Positions 1 through 5,341 of a DNA stretch of 7,295 bases are shown one piece after another. Source of the stretch: Bacteroidales bacterium UBA2632 (lineage in GTDB: Bacteria > Bacteroidota > Bacteroidia > Bacteroidales > Dysgonomonadaceae); the NCBI GenBank assembly GCA_002359825.1, contig DENY01000062.1, forward strand, positions 4,732 through 12,026, given 5' to 3'. Made by a program: the position numbers and the translations under genes. Under the pieces are notes generated by a model, which was given only the letters and a program-made list of their open reading frames with translations, was not told the origin of the DNA and did not search any database. How positions within the stretch are numbered: the stretch's first letter is position 1; each line of letters opens with the position of its first letter.

Positions 1-285
1 AAACTTGAAGGTGAACATAAATCTATTGCACTGTGAGAAATCGATGCCCAATATTTTGCGTCCTGTGAAAAAAATGTCTCGAAAACTTACTCCATCAACT
101 TTGGTCATCGAAAAGTTGCACTCTTCAAATGTGCACTCTTCGAAGCTGTTTTCTCTCAAGTCGCTGTCGGAGAAGTTGCATCCAATAAATTTACATTTAT
201 AAAACTCTCTGTCTCTTAATGTTTCGCCCGAATAGTCTATGTTGGTGAATTCTTTAGATTCGTGAAATACTGTGTTGTCCGTCAT
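1..285 (-). CDS. Pentapeptide-repeat protein, N-terminal part (runs off the left edge)
   Basis: An open frame of 95 codons runs from an ATG at 285-283 to base 1 with no stop, so the 3' end lies outside the window. The protein begins MTDNTVFHESKEFTNIDYSG and from about residue 25 shows the five-residue rhythm A/C-x-L/F-x-x, for example REFYKCKFIGCNFSDSDL, then ENSFEECTFEECNFSM and VDGVSFRDIFF. Such repeats fold into a right-handed quadrilateral beta helix. Central Phe/Leu and preceding Cys/Ala/Ser side chains point inward, as seen here. Families of this kind are common in Bacteroidota as cytosolic proteins of about 200 residues, mostly of unknown role; some relatives (Qnr, MfpA) mimic DNA and protect gyrase, but nothing here shows that activity. 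No signal peptide is visible. The gene lies 43 nt after the MscS stop codon on the same strand, so co-transcription is likely. Confidence 0.88.
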   Translation of the reverse strand, partial: MTDNTVFHESKEFTNIDYSGETLRDREFYKCKFIGCNFSDSDLRENSFEECTFEECNFSMTKVDGVSFRDIFFTGRKILGIDFSQCNRFMFTFKF

Positions 286-319
286 GTATTAGTTTATGTT
301 TAAAATATAATGATAATAG

Positions 320-340
320 GCTAACTAATTAATTGTTAGC
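320..340 (-). terminator. Weak hairpin over the mscS-like stop codon
   Basis: GCTAAC (320-325) and GTTAGC (335-340) are perfect inverted 6-mers around a 9-nt AT loop that contains the stop codon of the channel gene. On the minus strand the hairpin is followed by a U-containing but mixed tract (CTATTATCATTATATTTT). This could attenuate transcription into the pentapeptide gene or protect the mRNA end. The stem is short, so it may be chance. Confidence 0.3.
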
Positions 341-1246
341 ATCATCTCGGTTTTCTTTATTTTTGTTGAATGGAAACGACTCCACCAATTCAAATGTGGC
401 TGAAGCAAAACTCACTTCGCCCTTAGTAGCTTCTATTTGAGTGAGAACTTGAGTGAATAATTCAGTCTTAGTCGATCTGCGTTTTTTATATTCCACCACA
501 TACCGCAATGTAAACTCCACCCAATTGTCATTAGCTACAATAGATACCATTGGTTCGGTCTGTGCATCTTCCAATCTATATTTTCTTTGAAGATTTGACC
601 ATTCTTCTCTCGATTGTATAGTCAAGTCGCCCGCAATATCTTTGCCAACTTGTGTAAGTATTTCTTTTGCCATTTGATAATTGCTTCCAAACTTTACAGG
701 TATTTTAATCTCATCCCACAAAAAAGGGAATTGACCTGAATAATTAAACACAGCTTCCTTGAAAACAAAGCTATTGGCAATCAGGACAATCCTACCGTTA
801 TACAAATCTCCATCTACCCATTGACCAGTCTCCATGATGGTGGTGCGCAACACGCCAATATCCATTACATCTCCTTTGATACCTCCCAATTGAACACGAT
901 CGCCACTTTTGTAAAAGCCGCCAAACACAAAGGCCAACCATCCGGCAAAAGATACAATGATTTCTTGTAAAGAAAAAGCTATTCCCGCACCTGCAACTCC
1001 AATAGCTACAGTGAGTCCTCCCAATTTATCACTAAAAACAACAGATAGCAATACAATCGTCAATAGATATCCTACAAACCCACTAAACTTTTTAGCTTTA
1101 TATCTATTGTCATTATCCTTTATCTTTGAAAATAGATTTCGTTGAATGGTTTTGATGATTATCCAAATGATTGCGACACCTATTATAATAGTAGCAATTC
1201 TGCCTACTGTGGGGTTGAATAAAATATTTCTTATTTCCTCTTCCAT
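329..1246 (-). CDS. MscS-family mechanosensitive ion channel
   Basis: This 305-residue protein is close in length to E. coli MscS (286). Three hydrophobic segments are visible: about residues 14-33, 57-73 and 78-110. The third is the Gly/Ala-rich pore helix of MscS channels (AIGVAGAGIAFSLQEI, then SFAGWLAFVFGGF). It runs directly into the signature of the beta domain, KSGDRVQLGGIKGDVMDIG followed by RTTIME (residues 113-139), and a V-x-I-A-N-S-F-V strand with FNYS near 170. The soluble C-terminal part (about 170-305) fits the cytoplasmic vestibule. Known family members are inner-membrane channels that open under membrane tension and release solutes on hypo-osmotic shock. The start is the only in-frame ATG in a good position before the pore region; no Shine-Dalgarno is seen, which is normal for Bacteroidota. 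The stop is TAA. The pentapeptide gene follows closely. Confidence 0.93.
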   Translation of the reverse strand: MEEEIRNILFNPTVGRIATIIIGVAIIWIIIKTIQRNLFSKIKDNDNRYKAKKFSGFVGYLLTIVLLSVVFSDKLGGLTVAIGVAGAGIAFSLQEIIVSFAGWLAFVFGGFYKSGDRVQLGGIKGDVMDIGVLRTTIMETGQWVDGDLYNGRIVLIANSFVFKEAVFNYSGQFPFLWDEIKIPVKFGSNYQMAKEILTQVGKDIAGDLTIQSREEWSNLQRKYRLEDAQTEPMVSIVANDNWVEFTLRYVVEYKKRRSTKTELFTQVLTQIEATKGEVSFASATFELVESFPFNKNKENRDDANN

Positions 1247-1357
1247 TGTTTTATAAATTAGGTTTATAGCTTTGATACTATTGCTTAGTGTTCAGATGTA
1301 TAATAGAAGGAGTGACATATAATGAGAAAAGTTCAATCTATTTTATGATTAATCATT

Positions 1358-1365
1358 CAAATATA
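1358..1365 (-). promoter_or_regulatory. Possible -7 promoter element for the MscS gene
   Basis: Read on the minus strand the bases are TATATTTG, a full match to the Bacteroidota -7 consensus TAnnTTTG, about 110 nt before the channel ATG. No TTG (-33) element is found at the usual 19-21 nt distance, and in AT-rich DNA such a match can occur by chance. The surrounding 1247-1450 holds no other gene or clear structure. Confidence 0.3.
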
Positions 1366-1450
1366 GAAAACATTTTTGCTTTTAAATCTAAAATTCTGAC
1401 AATACTTCATGTTGTTGCTACTTTTATCAAGTAATCTTAAAAAACACACA

Positions 1451-1490
1451 AAAAAATAGCGACTTTAATGATTCTATCCATTAAAATCGC
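1451..1490 (-). terminator. Intrinsic terminator of the PepSY-repeat lipoprotein gene
   Basis: On the minus strand GCGATTTTAATG (1490-1479) pairs with CATTAAAGTCGC (1470-1459) through 12 positions with a single G-U pair, around an 8-nt loop. It is followed by TATTTTTTTGTGTGTTTT, a strong U tract. It begins 56 nt after the TAG at 1546-1548, in the right orientation, so it should end that transcript and separate it from the MscS gene. On the plus strand there is no T tract after the stem, so it is one-directional. Confidence 0.87.
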
Positions 1491-2202
1491 ACTCAACTTT
1501 GAATTTGCAGGTTTATATTTTGCTCTTCAATCTAAGTTTAATCAACTACGAGGGAATATTCATATGATAAACATTTCTTGTGATGTAAATATTCTCATTG
1601 TCTGATTTATAATATCTAAATTTGATACTTAGTTTTCCGTTTGTATCAACTCTGCCACCCATCAGCTTGCGAAGTGAAGACATATCAACACCAATTATGT
1701 TGGTTTCAAGTTTACCAATAGGATCGCTAGCTATTCCCGTTTTTTCTAGTCTTACATCAATAAGAACATCACTGTTTGAAGCCATTGCATCTTCGTAGCT
1801 ACCCTTATAAAAATTGATTTTTACGCTTTCTCCTTTTTTAATTATTAATGAATATGTGAAAATCCATCGATCCCCAAAATATTCGTTTTTTGCAAATATT
1901 GGTTCCATTAAATTCTCAAACTTTATAACAGGAACAGCTGGAGCAAGAGACATTTGTAAAGGTGTTTGATCCAATAATTGAGGCTCTTCTAATAAATCTA
2001 CAACGTAAGCTACTACGTTCTCATTAACAGTGATTTGTTTACTTTTTTCTGTAAAATGATATGGTAAAAGAACAATTGATCCAGGTGTTATTAGTTGTAT
2101 ACCTGACGATGAAATGAAATGTCCAGAGATTGTTCTTGCATAAACTGTTCCTGTAACTTGATCTTGTACAATATAAGAAAGTTCTTGTCTACCAGTATAG
2201 CT

Positions 2203-2748
2203 GTCAGTATCTGTTATAATAAAATCTCCATTCAAAGTAAACTCTAATTCTATACCATTATCAAGCTTCACTTCTTGTTTGTCATCTTCAAGCTCCCATT
2301 CGACAATGAAATTGTCTGGATAATGTAAAACAACATAATCAAGTATCTTGGAGGGAATAACACTGTCAGGCAACTTTGTCTTACTCTCCATTTCAATGAT
2401 TTCCATGTTTTCATTAAACTCTAACTCTATATCGCCCGCCAATTCAACATCATAAGTGATAATATTGAGTTTGTTTACTTTTACTATTTTGCGCACCTTA
2501 GTTTCAGGAAAGTGTTTATTTAAAAATGCTGCTATTCCGTCTGGTATTACTCCAGCATAATCAGCCGACGAACTGTCTCTTTCAAATTCTAATTCAACAT
2601 CATTGTCAAGCTTCACTTCTTGTTTGTCATCTTCAAGTTCCCATTCGATTATAAAGTTATCTGGATAATGTAAGGCAACATAATCTCTTATTTTAGCAGG
2701 AATTAAACTGTCGGGTATTCTGGTTTTTGATTCAACCTCAATTAATTC
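2203..2748 (-). repeat. 345-bp tandem duplication inside the PepSY-like gene
   Basis: A 32-base stretch at 2261-2292 is repeated without change at 2606-2637, exactly 345 bp (115 codons) apart. Similarity extends on both sides: the proteins ESKTRIPDSLIPAKIRDYV and ESKTKLPDSVIPSKILDYV, then LHYPDNF and EWELEDDKQEVKLDN, occur in both copies. Each period holds two different PepSY-like units, so the gene has the order A-B-A-B. The B units are much closer to each other in DNA than the A units are, which suggests recent duplication or gene conversion of the B part. Confidence 0.85.
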
Positions 2749-2763
2749 ACCTTCAGTTCGATG
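2742..2763 (-). other. Frameshift site in the PepSY-like gene
   Basis: Frame 1 reads ...GNIELKVN then TAA; frame 2 opens after a TAA at 2766-2764 and reads ...EGELIEVESKTR. The duplicated copy in the same gene reads IELE-FNENM-EIIEMESKT. Between the Lys/Glu that ends IELK/IELE and the Glu that starts ELIE/EIIE the intact copy has 15 nt; this one has 2. Thirteen missing bases account for the change of frame. Confidence 0.8.
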
Positions 2764-2972
2764 TTACCTTCCAATTTTACTTCATAAGTTTTAGTTTTGC
2801 CAAAAATGAATTCCTTAATTTTAATAACTTTGTTGTTAGGATAATGCTTCATTGCAAAAGCTTCGATTCCTTGTGGAAATAGGTTTGTGTTTTCATCATT
2901 GTCCTTGCTACAACTCAATATCAGAAGTGTTGTTACTAAAAGCATTAATCCCAAAATCTTAATTGTTCTCAT

Positions 2973-3485
2973 AATTTATTATTTATTATTTGTGTGATTT
3001 TACGCTAAAAGACACCATACATTAGATTGTGCGCAGTTTTTTCAATACAAAATTAACACTTTCTTTTGAATTAATTTATAATTAAATAGTGAAAACTGCT
3101 CCCTTTTATATTTACAACATTCATAATCAGATCTTACCCATTTAACACATCAATAATCAAATTCTCTTTTACAGTAGCTTTTGAATGATGCGGATATCTA
3201 TATCTTCTCACCTATTTGAAAACCAAATCCACGATGATTGATTAAATTTTCACCTGATGAAAAGAGAATTTTACTGTGTGAATTAAATTTTAAGGTGTAA
3301 ATGATGCAAGTTTAGGTTGCAAAATGGGTAAAATGTATTTTCAAACATTCCCTACGTTGTGGATGCAATTTTTACGTGTCTGAAACATTTTAAGGAGAAG
3401 AAAATGTTTTGAAAAAAATGTATCAATAGATTGCCAACCCTGTCGTACATGTTAATCAATTGTTGAGAATTAAGAAACTCTTTAT
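2973..3485. other. Gene-free, AT-rich intergenic stretch with inverted repeats
   Basis: I find no supported gene here. It holds the leader of the lipoprotein gene (2973 to about 3045), then nested inverted repeats: 3134-3143 with 3322-3331 (10 bp, TTACCCATTT) and, inside, 3159-3170 with 3260-3271 (12 bp). Local hairpins are TTTTCA/TGAAAA at 3247-3263 with a 5-nt loop and AAACATTTT/AAAATGTTT at 3383-3409 with a 9-nt loop. The longest reading frames are about 30-40 codons, have AT-driven composition and show no recognisable protein. Confidence 0.6.
3048..3055 (-). promoter_or_regulatory. Possible -7 promoter element for the PepSY-like lipoprotein gene
   Basis: The minus strand reads TAATTTTG, a match to the Bacteroidota -7 consensus TAnnTTTG, giving a leader of about 70 nt before the ATG at 2972. 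No TTG sits at the expected -33 spacing, so this is a weak call in AT-rich DNA. Confidence 0.3.
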
Positions 3486-3522
3486 TTGTTAAATCAACAA
3501 GGGCAGACCCAAAAGCCTGCCC
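3486..3522 (-). terminator. Probable terminator of the lyase gene
   Basis: On the minus strand GGGCAGGC (3522-3515) pairs with GTCTGCCC (3508-3501), 8 bp with one G-U pair and a 6-nt loop TTTTGG. It is followed by TTGTTGATTTAACAA, a broken U tract that can itself fold into a small TTGTT/AACAA hairpin (3486-3500). It sits 28 nt after the stop codon of the lyase, in the right orientation. The GC-rich stem is clear; the U tract is weaker than in a textbook terminator. Confidence 0.72.
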
Positions 3523-3539
3523 CAACAGCATATATCTTT

Positions 3540-3561
3540 ATAGCTTGCGCCTACAAGCTAT
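3540..3561 (-). other. 8-bp perfect hairpin across the lyase stop codon
   Basis: ATAGCTTG (3540-3547) and CAAGCTAT (3554-3561) are perfect inverted repeats; the 6-nt loop carries the TAG stop codon (3553-3551). No T tract follows on the minus strand, so it is not an intrinsic terminator by itself. It may stabilise the mRNA end together with the terminator just downstream. Confidence 0.45.
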
Positions 3562-4999
3562 CACCAAAATCTTCTTTGAATTTAGCCATCAATTTTTCTG
3601 GCCAATCGTTCACAGGTGCCAGTCCTCCCATAAAGAATCTGAGTACGGGAGGTTCATATACAAACTTCAAACCACCTATAAGGTGACGATTGTCATACAA
3701 CCAATGCATTCTATCTTCCACATATTTAATTTGAGAAAGAGTGAAAACACGGCGCGGAACCGCCAAACGAAGCAACTCCATGTCTGAATAGGTTTCGTTG
3801 CCATACTCATCGCGCTGATTGGATACAGAGCCACGCTCCATGCCACGAATACCAGAAATGAGAAATAGTGCAGCTGCTAAAGCGCCTGCTGGATACTGAG
3901 ATTGTGGAATATGCTCGCAAACTTGCATAGCATCTACGTGAGCACCCAACACACCGGCTGGCTTGATAACAGGCACACCCTTTGCATCGAGTCCATCAAC
4001 AAGGTATTTTATGAACGACGGGCTTTGGCTTATCATTGTTTCATCCAATGTTTCGTATAGTCCAACAGCCATAGCTTCCACTTCACGAATAGACATGCCT
4101 CCATAGGTCAAGAAACCTTCGTATAGTGGAATGAAAGCTTCCAATTCTCGGAAGATTTCTAAACTATCAGTACATATTCCTCCTCCACGTGAAGAGCTCA
4201 ATTTGCGTGCTGAGAAATAACACAAATCGGCCAAACCTGTCATAGTATGGATAATAGTTTTCATATCAGAGTTTTTAAACTCCTCTTCACGTTGCAATAC
4301 TAAAAAAGCATTTTCACCTAGCAAGCTGCCATCCAATACAAGACGAATGTTGTACTTATCGGCAAGAGCGCGCACATCACGCAAGTTTTGAACCGAGAAG
4401 GGTTGTCCACCAATAAGGTTGGTGGATGCTTCCATACGGATAAATGGAATATTTTTAGGGCCGTGATACTTGATAACTTCTTCAAGTTTCTCAATATTCA
4501 TATTGCCTTTGAACGGATGATCCGAATTGATAACATAAGCTTCATCATAAAGCAGTTCGGCAATTTGTCCCCCTTTGTCGGTAATGTGTGCCATAGCAGT
4601 GGTGAAGTGATAGTTCATAGGCACAAGACTACCTTTTTTCACATAAGCAATAGAGATAATATTCTCGGCCGCACGACCTTGATGTACGGGCAACAGATAC
4701 TTTTTACCCAGTACATCTTCAACTGCTTTTTGCAATCTAACAAAACTTTGTGAACCTGCATAAGCATCGTCAGCTTGCATCATTGCAGCCACCTGATTGT
4801 CGCTCATTGCATTGGTGCCTGAGTCAGTAAGCATATCCAGAAATACATCCTTGGTGCTTAGTCTAAAGGTATTGAACCCACCTTCGTGCAATGCTTCTAA
4901 ACGACGTTCGATGGGTACTAGATGAAGTTTTTGTACGATGCGTACTTTGTGCTGTTCCAGTGGGATGTTCTCTCCACTATAAAATTTGATTTCTTGCAT
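3551..4999 (-). CDS. Tyrosine phenol-lyase/tryptophanase family PLP-dependent beta-eliminating lyase (atypical PLP site)
   Basis: The 482-residue protein belongs to the beta-eliminating lyases (fold type I, aminotransferase-like), cytosolic PLP enzymes that split tyrosine to phenol, or tryptophan to indole, plus pyruvate and ammonia. Family motifs are clear: LTDSGTNAMSD (57-67), DDAYAGS with Tyr80, HQGR (106-109), NLIGGQP with Asn194, Asp223, Lys266 as the PLP lysine in FSARK, MERG with Arg389, and LRLAVPRR with Arg411. Compared from memory with Citrobacter freundii tyrosine phenol-lyase, it keeps phenol-site residues Phe123-Thr124 (here 132-133), Arg381 (389) and Phe448-449 (455-456), where tryptophanase differs. 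It lacks Arg217 (here Leu226 in DGSLLGEN) and His343 (here Leu351), has Arg265 for the Lys before the PLP lysine, and carries about 20 extra C-terminal residues. Tyrosine phenol-lyase type is favoured, but the substrate is unsettled. It appears to be a single-gene unit with its own promoter and terminator. Confidence 0.88.
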   Translation of the reverse strand: MQEIKFYSGENIPLEQHKVRIVQKLHLVPIERRLEALHEGGFNTFRLSTKDVFLDMLTDSGTNAMSDNQVAAMMQADDAYAGSQSFVRLQKAVEDVLGKKYLLPVHQGRAAENIISIAYVKKGSLVPMNYHFTTAMAHITDKGGQIAELLYDEAYVINSDHPFKGNMNIEKLEEVIKYHGPKNIPFIRMEASTNLIGGQPFSVQNLRDVRALADKYNIRLVLDGSLLGENAFLVLQREEEFKNSDMKTIIHTMTGLADLCYFSARKLSSSRGGGICTDSLEIFRELEAFIPLYEGFLTYGGMSIREVEAMAVGLYETLDETMISQSPSFIKYLVDGLDAKGVPVIKPAGVLGAHVDAMQVCEHIPQSQYPAGALAAALFLISGIRGMERGSVSNQRDEYGNETYSDMELLRLAVPRRVFTLSQIKYVEDRMHWLYDNRHLIGGLKFVYEPPVLRFFMGGLAPVNDWPEKLMAKFKEDFGDSL

Positions 5000-5022
5000 T
5001 TGATTACAGTATTTCTTGAATG

Positions 5023-5049
5023 TTATTGTGATTGATTGTGATTGCTCAT
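5023..5049 (-). other. Short upstream reading frame in the lyase leader
   Basis: An ATG at 5049-5047 opens eight codons (MSNHNQSQ) and a TAA at 5025-5023, 23 nt before the lyase ATG. It overlaps a perfect tandem repeat of the 10-mer ATTGTGATTG (plus strand, 5025-5034 and 5035-5044). It has no Trp or Tyr codon, so it does not resemble the TnaC attenuator peptide. It may be chance; the tandem 10-mer could also be a regulator site. Confidence 0.2.
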
Positions 5050-5075
5050 ATTATCAACAAGGATATATAATCATG

Positions 5076-5083
5076 CAAAGATA
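5076..5083 (-). promoter_or_regulatory. Probable -7 promoter element for the lyase gene
   Basis: The minus strand reads TATCTTTGCA, a very good match to the Bacteroidota -7 element TAnnTTTG. Transcription would begin near 5069, giving a leader of about 70 nt. No TTG is present at the usual -33 spacing (the nearest TTTG, 5120-5117, is too far), so a regulator may help recruit polymerase, or the -33 contact is poor. Confidence 0.5.
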
Positions 5084-5165
5084 ATCAAAAAGCTAAAGAT
5101 TCTATAAGTTTTATATCAAAATGCAATGGGTTTGTCCTTTTTAGTTGAAGTCCACCACGTTTTTC

Positions 5166-5292
5166 AAACGAACATCAAAAGGAATAACTTTCTGCTCGCG
5201 CGGATTTGTAATCCGTGTGTCGCGAAGCGAAATCCTTCTTTGCCTTCGGCAGACACGAGTTACAAACTCGCGCCAGCGGTGAGGATTCGTTT
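5166..5292. repeat. REP-like composite palindromic element
   Basis: A GC-rich block in AT-rich surroundings holds two hairpins: CGGATT-tgt-AATCCG (5201-5215, extended by two more pairs) and CGAGTT-aca-AACTCG (5256-5270). The two are inverted copies of each other (GCGCGgATTTGTAAtcCGTGT against GCGCGAGTTTGTAACTCGTGT when the right one is reversed). Between them GTC-GC-GAAG (5219-5226) can pair with CTTC-GC-GAC, so the whole block can form one long stem. Outer 7-mers AAACGAA (5166-5172) and TTCGTTT (5286-5292) are also inverted, which may mark the ends. From memory, similar 'GCGCGGATT..AATCCG / TTACAAACTCG' elements are scattered between genes in Bacteroidota genomes; that could not be checked here. 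The frames through it are not genes. It could be a REP/MITE-type mobile repeat and may also fold at the 3' end of the sulfatase mRNA. Confidence 0.7.
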
Positions 5293-5341
5293 AAGTTATA
5301 TAGTAGTTGAAAGAAAAAGATGGGTGATAAATTAATTGATT

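Larger units (their letters stand above)
1546..2972 (-). pseudogene. PepSY-like repeat lipoprotein with frameshift (four PepSY-like units plus possible NigD-like C-terminus)
   Basis: Two reading frames together form one gene of about 475 codons. The first (2972-2742) starts with a signal peptide ending in a lipobox, LLILSC with Cys21, followed by SKDNDE, an acidic stretch like the Bacteroidota lipoprotein surface-export signal; an outer-membrane, perhaps surface, location is inferred. The second frame is open from 2763 to the TAG at 1546-1548. Protein similarity runs across the junction, so the break lies in 2742-2763. Four PepSY-like units follow (roughly 2882-2745, 2748-2556, 2547-2407, 2406-2203) with the pattern L/I-P-x-x-I, then H-Y-P, then V-x-L-x-x-x-I-E-L-E, fitting the PepSY-like family PF11396 of Bacteroidota periplasmic or surface proteins. 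The last 220 residues have strand-like patterns (GSIVLLPYHF, FGDRWIFTYSLIIKKGE) that recall NigD-like OB and beta-sandwich domains; this is a tentative match. Function is unknown. A GTG at 2616 is internal to a repeat and is not a credible start. Confidence 0.8.

Noticed and set aside
5..202. 65-codon plus-strand reading frame at the left edge
   Set aside because: It is antisense to the pentapeptide-repeat gene, and its Ser/Leu-rich periodic sequence is the complement of those repeats.
2595..2616. GTG at 2616 as the start of a separate 356-residue protein
   Set aside because: It falls in the middle of a PepSY-like unit whose first half is encoded just upstream in the same frame.
3383..3420. 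AAGGAG sequence on the plus strand that looks like a ribosome binding site
   Set aside because: It lies in a hairpin loop and the ATG codons after it lead to stops within a few codons; Bacteroidota genes also seldom use such sites.
3352..3450. 33-codon minus-strand frame starting ATG at 3450
   Set aside because: Short, AT-driven composition, no family match and no promoter; not enough to call a gene.
4388..4753. 121-codon plus-strand reading frame inside the lyase gene
   Set aside because: It lies fully opposite a well-conserved enzyme gene and has no recognisable protein features.
5126..5335. 69-codon plus-strand reading frame
   Set aside because: It runs through the REP-like palindromes; its middle is simply a translation of the repeat, and there is no promoter or family match.
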